A DNA stretch of 64,000 nt from Paenibacillus sp. MMS20-IR301 (GTDB lineage: Bacteria > Bacillota > Bacilli > Paenibacillales > Paenibacillaceae), in the NCBI RefSeq assembly GCF_032302195.1, contig NZ_CP135275.1, forward strand, positions 6,585,001-6,649,000. Direction: 5' to 3'. The notes beneath the pieces were generated by a model that worked only from the letters and a program-made list of their open reading frames with translations, had not been told where the DNA came from and ran no database searches. Every line of letters begins with the position of its first letter. The first letter of the stretch is position 1. Of this stretch, positions 1 to 5,644 are shown piece by piece. The position numbers and the translations under genes are program-made.

Positions 1-32
1 GGTCAGGAGTTCGAATCTCTTAGGGCGCGCCA
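1..32 (+). tRNA. tRNA 3' end, probably tRNA-Arg(ACG)
   Basis: The window opens inside a tRNA. The T arm is visible (stem AGGAG/CTCTT around TTCGAAT), then the 3' acceptor strand AGGGCGC, discriminator G and an encoded CCA. The 5' half and anticodon lie outside the window. The implied 5' acceptor GCGCCCT resembles Firmicute tRNA-Arg(ACG), but the identity is an inference. It is first in a run of four tRNAs. Confidence 0.6.
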
Positions 33-66
33 TTTTTCTTATTTGAAGTAACAAAGTTTATATTAA

Positions 67-140
67 CGGGATGTAGCTCAGCTTGGTAGAGCACCTGGTT
101 TGGGACCAGGGGGTCGCATGTTCAAATCGTGTCATCCCGA
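67..140 (+). tRNA. tRNA-Pro (anticodon TGG)
   Basis: A complete cloverleaf: acceptor CGGGATG/CATCCCG, D arm, anticodon stem CCTGG/CCAGG around TTTGGGA (anticodon TGG, Pro), and a T loop TTCAAAT. The discriminator is A and CCA is not encoded. The sequence is identical to the copy at 243-316. Confidence 0.95.
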
Positions 141-151
141 TTTTCACCTTT

Positions 152-225
152 GCGGGTGTAGTTCAATGGTAGAACTTCAGCCTTCCAAGCTGATAGCGTG
201 GGTTCGATTCCCATCACCCGCTCCA
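152..225 (+). tRNA. tRNA-Gly (anticodon TCC)
   Basis: Acceptor GCGGGTG/CACCCGC, anticodon loop CTTCCAA (anticodon TCC, reads GGA), T loop TTCGATT. The discriminator T is followed by an encoded CCA, unlike the two flanking tRNA-Pro genes. Confidence 0.95.
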
Positions 226-242
226 TATTAATTTCATAGTTT

Positions 243-316
243 CGGGATGTAGCTCAGCTTGGTAGAGCACCTGGTTTGGGACCAGGGGGTCGCATGTTCA
301 AATCGTGTCATCCCGA
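243..316 (+). tRNA. tRNA-Pro (anticodon TGG), second copy
   Basis: Identical over 74 nt to the tRNA at 67-140, with no encoded CCA. It is the last gene of the tRNA operon, which ends in the hairpin at 341-366. Confidence 0.95.
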
Positions 317-340
317 TCATACAGCTTCTAGCTGACAACG

Positions 341-366
341 AACTCTTACTGCGGTAAGAGTTTTTT
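341..366 (+). terminator. Rho-independent terminator of the tRNA operon
   Basis: A 9-bp stem AACTCTTAC/GTAAGAGTT closed by TGCG and followed by a run of T. It lies directly downstream of the last tRNA. A second small hairpin at 378-397 overlaps the stop codon of the convergent immA-like gene and may serve the other strand. Confidence 0.85.
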
Positions 367-395
367 GTTATGTCAATAAAGGAGCACAAGCTCCT

Positions 396-818
396 TTACT
401 CATCCCCGATAAAAATCACTTCTGCCGGAATGCCAATCCTTGAGTAATAGCTCATTAAGGATTCCTCTTGATCAATGGAGGTTCCCGCAGATAGCAGCTT
501 AACTGCAAACTGATTAGCCTGGCGTTCGAGCTTCCCGGGTGAGAAATAAGAATTCTCCTCCAGAAAAAAACGGTTAACTCCTTTATGAAGCCGGTCATGT
601 GCCAGTTCATGTGCACATACGAAGCGTTGCCACTCCAGCGGCAGCTCGTTATGAATGACAATAAACCTTCTTCTTAATTTACGGTAATATAAACCCTTGG
701 TCCCTTTGCCGAGGTCCATGAATCTGATGTGGATCCCTAGTGCCCGAGATAGCTCGAACGGGCTGTTGGTTTTATATTTTTTGACCAGTCGATTGATTAG
801 CTCATCCATATTCTTCAC
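396..818 (-). CDS. ImmA/IrrE-family metallopeptidase
   Basis: A 140-aa protein with a gluzincin-type HELAH zinc motif at residues 70-74 and a downstream glutamate (E98, in LERQAN) as the likely third ligand, as in ImmA of ICEBs1 and IrrE-type proteases. Proteins of this family cleave a partner XRE repressor and so derepress a mobile element. The likely partner is encoded just upstream on the same strand, 33 nt away. The start shown is GTG; an ATG three codons later is an alternative, and neither has a strong ribosome site, so translation may be coupled to the repressor gene. In this context the protease is inferred to trigger expression of the tail cluster, probably after stress. The length fits small ImmA proteins. 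The family call is secure; the target is inferred. Confidence 0.88.
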   Translation of the reverse strand: MKNMDELINRLVKKYKTNSPFELSRALGIHIRFMDLGKGTKGLYYRKLRRRFIVIHNELPLEWQRFVCAHELAHDRLHKGVNRFFLEENSYFSPGKLERQANQFAVKLLSAGTSIDQEESLMSYYSRIGIPAEVIFIGDE

Positions 819-851
819 CCGCAGCTTGTTAGTAGTTATATGATACTCCTG

Positions 852-1295
852 CTAATCCTTAGTATTGGAACCGTGCGTAGGCTTAGTCCGTTTATTCATC
901 TGCTTAGCTTCCCAGAATAGCCCTGTCAGAACATCTTTAATCCGCTGCTTATCCTCTTTGTTCAGCGGGATCCCGTCAAACATCAGCTCACCATCATCTT
1001 CAAGCATTTGCCGGAAGTCCCGTTTATCCTTAGATGTAGCCCATTCGGGGATAGTCTCCTCTGGACTGCCCTCTGAGTCTGTCAGATAACCGGCATACCC
1101 CATAAGCTCTTCATAGGATACCTCCGTTGCTTCAGCAATTTTACGCAGTGTAGCAGGCTTAGGAACCCCACGCAATCCATTCTCTATCCGTGAAATTTGT
1201 GCTCCGCTGATTCCGGCAAGGGAAGCCAGCTGATTAATTGTCAGACCCTTCTGTTCCCGAAGCTGCTTCAGATAATTCCCAAACTCCTCTGCCAT
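852..1295 (-). CDS. XRE-family repressor, ImmR-like
   Basis: A 147-aa DNA-binding protein. Residues 6-65 form an HTH_XRE domain (LTINQLASLAGISGAQISRI is the helix-turn-helix core). The C-terminal half is acidic then basic and may carry the dimerisation and protease-sensitive region. The ribosome site AAGGAG stands 10 nt before the ATG. The gene is transcribed away from the tail cluster, and its promoter overlaps one of two TTGCC-N4-GGTAA sites at 1349-1394. By analogy with ImmR/ImmA it is inferred to repress both its own promoter and rightward transcription until cleaved by the neighbouring metallopeptidase. Confidence 0.88.
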   Translation of the reverse strand: MAEEFGNYLKQLREQKGLTINQLASLAGISGAQISRIENGLRGVPKPATLRKIAEATEVSYEELMGYAGYLTDSEGSPEETIPEWATSKDKRDFRQMLEDDGELMFDGIPLNKEDKQRIKDVLTGLFWEAKQMNKRTKPTHGSNTKD

Positions 1296-1334
1296 CGTTA
1301 ACCACTCCTTATGACCTAATAAGCTGTTGCTAAT

Positions 1335-1363
1335 AATATAAGCTTTTTTTGCCTATAGGTAAA
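1335..1363 (-). promoter_or_regulatory. Sigma-A-type promoter of the repressor gene
   Basis: On the minus strand, -35 TTTACC (1358-1363) and -10 TATATT (1335-1340) are separated by exactly 17 nt, 40 nt upstream of the repressor start. The -35 box lies inside the left operator, which suggests autoregulation. Confidence 0.65.
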
Positions 1364-1394
1364 CAATAAAACGTATATTATTGCCAAAAGGTAA
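1349..1394. promoter_or_regulatory. Twin repressor operators
   Basis: Two near-identical dyads, TTGCCTATAGGTAA at 1349-1362 and TTGCCAAAAGGTAA at 1381-1394, lie 32 bp apart (about three helical turns). A rightward -10-like TATATT (1374-1379) sits between them. The position in the divergent control region suggests binding by the XRE protein of 852-1295. Confidence 0.65.
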
Positions 1395-1447
1395 GAGAAA
1401 GTATGAATTCAGCCTGTTTATGCTCAAAAACAAGCTTAAATGAGATT

Positions 1448-1476
1448 TTACGGAATTGGCAGATAAGTGGTATATT
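1448..1476 (+). promoter_or_regulatory. Candidate promoter for the ArpU-like regulator
   Basis: TTACGG (1448-1453), 17-nt spacer, TATATT (1471-1476). The transcript would begin about 110 nt before the regulator start. The -35 is weak, so an activator or the promoter nearer the operators may also contribute. The 1296-1596 interval otherwise holds only the control elements listed and a doubtful 62-codon ORF. Confidence 0.4.
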
Positions 1477-1596
1477 ATTGAAAAAGGGGAACAACATACG
1501 AACAAGTAAGATCATAACACATTTGGCCGGAAAGGTCCGCAATAATGATCTCAATGCTGTATCACAATCAAGATCACCATTAAAGGAGTAGATTAT

Positions 1597-2088
1597 ATGA
1601 TGATTCTATCTTCACTGCCCGAGCTTGACCGCCGCCAAACTCAGGTCACTATAGAAAACATGCTGGAGAAGTACCGGATCTTTAAGACGGTTACTTTCGA
1701 GGCTAAAGAGGCAAGCATTACGTATTCCTACAATGAAAGATTTCATGGAGCAACGAATGCAGTTAGCGATCAGACAGCAGCCATCGCGGCTCATAATGTG
1801 GATGTACCTGCAGCACGAAGAGCATATTGTGCCGTGATAGATTCAGTTGTAGAGCGGCTCACACAGAGAGAACAGCAGCTGGTGCGGGAAAGGTATATGC
1901 GGCGGGAAGAGAGCTACGACTATACGATCTATAATCATGTGTTCGATCCTCCTGTGAGTAAGGATACCTATGTAAAGATAAGATCGAAGGCTTTTTATAA
2001 AATGGCACTCGCTCTGGCGGATCTGCAGCTATTGTCGTTAACTGCACTGGAGAAGCAGGCTCCGGGAGGTCGGAAAGAGAAAAAGTAG
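1597..2088 (+). CDS. ArpU/RinA-type phage late transcriptional regulator
   Basis: A 163-aa protein resembling the ArpU family, regulators of packaging or lysis genes in Gram-positive prophages. The diagnostic part is the C-terminal sigma-region-4-like segment at about residues 85-150 (LTQREQQLVRERYM, then SKDTYVKIRSKAFYKMALAL). The ribosome site AAAGGAG lies 9 nt before the ATG, with a second ATG immediately after. It is the only regulator reading toward the tail genes and is followed by a terminator. It is therefore inferred to activate the late tail operon, whose upstream region has a -10-like element but no recognisable -35. Confidence 0.8.
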   Translation: MMILSSLPELDRRQTQVTIENMLEKYRIFKTVTFEAKEASITYSYNERFHGATNAVSDQTAAIAAHNVDVPAARRAYCAVIDSVVERLTQREQQLVRERYMRREESYDYTIYNHVFDPPVSKDTYVKIRSKAFYKMALALADLQLLSLTALEKQAPGGRKEKK

Positions 2089-2160
2089 AACACCATTTGT
2101 GCATGTTCCCGTGCAGGATTTTGGAGAAGCAACGTGTAACTGAGATAAGGATTTCAGAAG

Positions 2161-2194
2161 GCCGTATCCCCTTTTAGGGTGATATGGCTTTTTT
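2161..2194 (+). terminator. Terminator after the ArpU-like gene
   Basis: The arms 2161-2172 and 2177-2188 pair with one mismatch (GCCGTATC with GATATGGC at the base), followed by six T. It separates the regulator transcript from the tail operon. Confidence 0.7.
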
Positions 2195-2489
2195 GCAACT
2201 ATGTGGGGTTATTTTGCTGCTCCGCAGACTGTCTTTTCCCATCCCGTTAACCCCCTGAAGTTAGCCCGTTCACCTCCCGGATTACGCCTGCACTAGGGTT
2301 CAAAGGGTCTATGATTATAACATGGCAACTGAAGCAGAAAGACACCGCAGGAGCATGAATGCTCTACTACTATCCGCCCTGAAGCGGCTCTTACTAAGCG
2401 GTGAAAGCTCTTCTGCCGGCAAGCCATTGGCGGGACAGACATTAATTCTTTAGGGAGGGATAGTCACAACGATTGAGGAGAGGGTTGGG
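2195..2489 (+). promoter_or_regulatory. Leader region of the tail operon
   Basis: There is no confident gene here apart from a possible 43-codon ORF at 2322-2453. A TATGAT box at 2310-2315 could be the -10 of the late promoter. The sequence 17 nt upstream does not look like a -35, which would fit an activator-dependent promoter. Confidence 0.3.
2322..2453 (+). CDS. Possible small protein, 43 aa
   Basis: ATG to TAG open frame encoding a basic, leucine-rich peptide (contains MNALLLSALKRLLLSG). No clear ribosome site precedes it and no family is recognised. It lies in the leader of the tail operon and could be a leader peptide or chance. Confidence 0.25.
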   Translation: MATEAERHRRSMNALLLSALKRLLLSGESSSAGKPLAGQTLIL

Positions 2490-2909
2490 ATGATGACCGT
2501 TGAGCGAATAAGGGAGAGCATTACAGCCGCATTGATAAAGTTTTATCCGGAGATTCCCGTCTATGCAGATGGGGACAAGCCGCAATCCGCTTACTTCCAG
2601 CCGGTGCTGATCTCGGCAACCTATGACAGGCAGCGGGAAGGAAGATACATGGCCGTTTACCGTTTCGGTATCCGCTACGAGCAGGGAAGTGTGCTTGAGG
2701 CAGAGGCATTGGCAGATGGATTATGCGAGGCGCTGGCGGTACAGGAAAGCGGTAACTCTGCTTTTCGCGTGGTACGCCAGTCGTGGGAGGCAGGCACGGA
2801 TGGAAGCGGGGCGTTGTTCACGGTGGACTATATGCTCTATCTCCAGAAGCAGCTGCCTGATGAGGCCAGGCCTATGATTCATCTCAGAGAAGGGATGGGG
2901 CTGAAATGA
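2490..2909 (+). CDS. Phage tail terminator family protein (DUF6838-like)
   Basis: A 139-aa protein whose layout (MTVERIRESITAALIKFYPEIPVY..., a central RYMAVYRFGIRYE strand region, and VDYMLYL near the end) matches small tail-completion proteins found just ahead of the sheath gene in PBSX-like elements. It would cap the tube and sheath at the head-proximal end. The ribosome site GAGGAGAGG lies upstream; the start could be this ATG or the next codon, also ATG. It opens the structural operon and overlaps the next gene by 4 nt. A tail terminator without head genes is what a tailocin needs to seal its top. Confidence 0.65.
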   Translation: MMTVERIRESITAALIKFYPEIPVYADGDKPQSAYFQPVLISATYDRQREGRYMAVYRFGIRYEQGSVLEAEALADGLCEALAVQESGNSAFRVVRQSWEAGTDGSGALFTVDYMLYLQKQLPDEARPMIHLREGMGLK

Positions 2910-3112
2910 ATGCGAATGAAGTGAAGACAAGTGAGCTGGAGCAGTGCGGGCGGGAGCAGAATACTTTTGGAAAAAAGCAGCTCGCGGGCTCAGCCGTATT
3001 TTCACCTAAGGAAAAGGATGTACTGGCTGTAGTACTGCAAGAGAATGAATACTACACTGTCGAGGAAGTAAAGCAATTAATGGAGCTGTATCTAACTAAG
3101 GAGGTTATCTAA
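2906..3112 (+). CDS. Small conserved protein ahead of the sheath gene
   Basis: A 68-aa acidic protein translated from an ATGA overlap with the previous gene, and ending at the A of the sheath start codon. The C-terminal half (KEKDVLAVVLQENEYYTVEEVKQLMELYL) looks helical. Phage Mu- and PBSX-like elements often carry a small protein at this position. Its function is not known, and I see no catalytic motif. Confidence 0.6.
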   Translation: MNANEVKTSELEQCGREQNTFGKKQLAGSAVFSPKEKDVLAVVLQENEYYTVEEVKQLMELYLTKEVI

Positions 3113-4434
3113 TGGCTGGAGGAACATGGACAACACAAAACAAGGTGCGTCCGGGGGTATACGTAAATGTGGCCTCAAATGGTAGCGTTGCAGGTAAAAT
3201 GGGGGAACGCGGTACGGCGGCACTGGCGCTTGCGCTGCCTTGGGGGCAGGCGGGAGTGATTCTTAAGCTTACTGCCCAAGCGGATTTCAAACAGGTACTG
3301 GGTTATGATCTGACCGATACACCACTGCTTCCGGTAAGGGAAGTGTTGAAACGGGCAGGCACGCTGCTGCTCTACCGTTTGAATGAGGGTGTCCAGGCAA
3401 CTGTGACGAATAACGGGGTTCAGGTTACTGCGCGTTATGGTGGGGAGCGGGGCAACTTACTTAAAGTTGTTATTGAAAAGAATATCGACGACAGTGCCGC
3501 GTTCGATGTGCGGACATTGCTTGATAATGCCGAAGTAGACAAGCAGACCGTAGCTGCTGCTGCCGGACTGAATGCGAATGATTATGTAGAATTTAAGCCG
3601 AACGGACCCGGAGCGCTGACGCTAACGGCAGGAATGCCGCTGGCTGGAGGTGCGAACGGTACAGTCACCAATGCTGAGCATAGTGCCTTCTTGTCGGCAC
3701 TTGAGGTACAGGACTTCCAGACAGTTGCCCTAATCTCGCAGGATAACTCGCTGAAGGCTCTATACAGTGCCTATGCAAAACGTCTGCGTAATACGGAAGG
3801 TAAAAAAGTGCAGGCTGTATTGTCCGATTATGCTACGGCCGGTCATGAAGGCATCATTAGCGTGGCGAACGGTGTGGTGCTGAGTGATGGAACCATTATT
3901 GATAAGACGGCCGCCGTGGCTTGGGTAGCTGGAGCAACTGCTGCCGCTGCAGTGAACGAGTCCCTGACTTATCAAGGGTACGACGATGCTGTGGATGCAG
4001 ATGTCCGCTTCAGCCATTCTGAGACTGTAGCTGCACTCACTGGCGGTGAACTGCTGTTCACTTATAACGGGGGCCGCGCTGTGGTAGAGCAAGACATCAA
4101 CACCTTTACTTCATTCTCACCGGATAAGGGCAAAGCCTTCTCCAAGAATCGCGTTCTGCGTGTGCTGGATGGAATTGCTGGTGATCTGAAGCGGATTTTC
4201 GAGAACTACTTCATCGGTAAGCTGCCGAATAATGAAGACGGGCGGGCGCTGTTCTGGTCGCAGTGCGTTACCTATATGAACGACTTGCAGAATCTTGGGG
4301 CGATTGAAAGCTTCAACGCACAGAGCGATATTGTGGTTACAGCCGGAGCAGACAGCGACAGCGTTGTGCTGGAGGTAGCCGTCAAGCCGGTGGATTCCGT
4401 AGAAAAAGTATATATGAAAGTGCAGGTGGTTTAA
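3112..4434 (+). CDS. Contractile tail sheath protein (XkdK-like)
   Basis: A 440-aa protein with the Gram-positive myophage sheath signature. It has an N-terminal RPGVYVNVAS segment near residue 14, an alternating insertion domain rich in Ala, Gly and Val, and a C-terminal domain with YNGGRAVVEQDINTFTSF and VLRVLDGIAGDLKRIFENYF. Sheath subunits polymerise around the tube and contract to drive it into the target cell. A good AAGGAGG ribosome site lies 7 nt before the ATG. The length matches XkdK-type sheaths, and the tube gene follows after one base. It establishes that this is a contractile (R-type) rather than a flexible tail. Confidence 0.92.
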   Translation: MAGGTWTTQNKVRPGVYVNVASNGSVAGKMGERGTAALALALPWGQAGVILKLTAQADFKQVLGYDLTDTPLLPVREVLKRAGTLLLYRLNEGVQATVTNNGVQVTARYGGERGNLLKVVIEKNIDDSAAFDVRTLLDNAEVDKQTVAAAAGLNANDYVEFKPNGPGALTLTAGMPLAGGANGTVTNAEHSAFLSALEVQDFQTVALISQDNSLKALYSAYAKRLRNTEGKKVQAVLSDYATAGHEGIISVANGVVLSDGTIIDKTAAVAWVAGATAAAAVNESLTYQGYDDAVDADVRFSHSETVAALTGGELLFTYNGGRAVVEQDINTFTSFSPDKGKAFSKNRVLRVLDGIAGDLKRIFENYFIGKLPNNEDGRALFWSQCVTYMNDLQNLGAIESFNAQSDIVVTAGADSDSVVLEVAVKPVDSVEKVYMKVQVV

Positions 4435-4435
4435 G

Positions 4436-4906
4436 ATGACATTTTTGAAAGCCAGTGATACCCTCTCCGGCCAGGAAGGCCGTGCGTATGCCACAATTAA
4501 CGGACAAACGGAAGAAATGTTCTATGTGAAGACTCTGGAAGCCACGGTAGAGAAGCAGAAGGCGGAAGTGAAGACACTGGGACGCCGCGGCGTGCAGCAT
4601 AAGGCAACGGGCTGGTCAGGCAGCGGCACGATGACGATTTTCTATATGACGAGCCGTTTCCGCCAGATGATGCTGGAATATATGAAGACAGGAATTGACC
4701 AGTATTTCAGTATTATTGTAACCAATGAGGATCCGTCTTCATCGGTGGGTGCGCAGCGCATCATGCTGAAGGATGTCAATCTGGACAGCGTAATTATGGC
4801 TTCACTGGATACGGAGTCGGATGCGCTGGAGGAAGAGGTCAGCTTTACCTTTGAAGATGTGGAGCTGGTTCAGCCCTTCAGTGCTACGGCTAATTCCGGC
4901 CAATAA
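4436..4906 (+). CDS. Tail tube protein (XkdM-like)
   Basis: A 156-aa protein of the myophage tube family, with the fold pattern GQEGRAYATINGQTEEMFYV at the start and the RFRQMMLEYMKTG and EEEVSFTFEDVELVQPF segments. It forms the inner tube inside the sheath. It starts one base after the sheath stop with only a modest AGGTGG ribosome site, so coupled translation is likely. A 123-nt spacer with a GATCCGG/CCGGATC hairpin (4916-4945) follows, which may set the ratio of tube to chaperone mRNA. Confidence 0.9.
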   Translation: MTFLKASDTLSGQEGRAYATINGQTEEMFYVKTLEATVEKQKAEVKTLGRRGVQHKATGWSGSGTMTIFYMTSRFRQMMLEYMKTGIDQYFSIIVTNEDPSSSVGAQRIMLKDVNLDSVIMASLDTESDALEEEVSFTFEDVELVQPFSATANSGQ

Positions 4907-5029
4907 TTTATAGATGATCCGGGGCCCCCGCAATGTATCCGGATCTATATCGGGTTGTTTTGCGGCGGGTCTGTTCTCAGCGTCTGTTTTTTTTAGCCTA
5001 ATTAAATCTAATATTCCGGGAGGAACATC

Positions 5030-5452
5030 ATGAGTGAATTGAGTTTGTTTTTTGCCCAAAATGCGGCCTGTGATGCAACGGAGGAATTTATTGTCTCTCT
5101 GCGGTTCAAAGACAAGGAAGGTAAGCCTGCCGTCTGGAAGCTGCGCAGTATGAATGAGGATGAGAACCAGGAATGCCGGAAAGCGGCCACCCGCAAGGTG
5201 AAGGGGAAAAACGGCACCTATACCACGGACATTGATCCCAATGAATATATGGCTAAGCTGATGACGTCAAGCGTCGTGCATCCGGATCTGAAGAACAGTG
5301 AGCTGCAGCGTTCTTACGGTGTAATGGGGGCGGAATCGCTGCTGCGCAAAATGCTGCTGCCGGGTGAATTCGCTGCCCTGGGTGAACGGGTTCAGGCGCT
5401 TAACGGCTTCGCTACAGATATGAACGAGCTGGTGGATGAAGTAAAAAACTGA
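5030..5452 (+). CDS. Tail assembly chaperone, short form (XkdN-like, G protein)
   Basis: A 140-aa zero-frame product resembling XkdN/tail assembly chaperones (MSELSLFFAQNA..., FIVSLRFKDKEGKPAVWKLR). These proteins coat the tape measure before tube polymerisation. The ribosome site GGGAGG precedes the ATG. The frame stops at 5450-5452 immediately after a slippery heptamer, and a downstream frame continues the protein (see the frameshift product). The short form should be the abundant one. Confidence 0.88.
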   Translation: MSELSLFFAQNAACDATEEFIVSLRFKDKEGKPAVWKLRSMNEDENQECRKAATRKVKGKNGTYTTDIDPNEYMAKLMTSSVVHPDLKNSELQRSYGVMGAESLLRKMLLPGEFAALGERVQALNGFATDMNELVDEVKN

Positions 5453-5631
5453 TTAACGAGGGCGATGGTGAAGCCAATCTGGCTTACTACGCCCTCCACG
5501 AGCTGCATATTCTGCCGCATGAGCTGATGAAGCTCTCCGTACGCGAGCGTGCCGCAGTCTATGCGATGATTGCCGTACGTGTGGACAAGGAGAAGCGGGA
5601 GCGTGCGCGGAGTAAGGGGAAGAGAAGATGA
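5030..5631 (+). CDS. Tail assembly chaperone, -1 frameshift product (GT-like)
   Basis: If ribosomes slip back one base on A AAA AAC (5443-5449), translation continues in the -1 frame through LINEGDGEANLAYYALHE... to the TGA at 5629-5631, giving about 200 aa. The extension has no start or ribosome site of its own and is open for 60 codons. It ends in a basic tail, as expected for the T domain that recruits tube subunits. The equivalent G/GT frameshift is conserved in long-tailed phages. The tape measure gene begins 13 nt later. Confidence 0.85.
5443..5496 (+). promoter_or_regulatory. -1 programmed frameshift signal (slippery site and stem-loop)
   Basis: Heptamer A AAA AAC at 5443-5449, in the correct phase (GTA AAA AAC TGA). 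After an 8-nt spacer comes a 7-bp stem GAGGGCG (5458-5464)/CGCCCTC (5490-5496). Inside it is a second hairpin, AAGCC (5471-5475)/GGCTT (5481-5485). The zero-frame stop is directly adjacent to the heptamer. Confidence 0.88.
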
Positions 5632-5644
5632 AGGGGGTGAATGA

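Noticed and set aside
1403..1591. 62-codon ORF between the repressor operators and the ArpU-like gene
   Set aside because: No convincing ribosome site, unfamiliar composition; it overlaps the candidate promoter. Kept only as a doubtful ORF.
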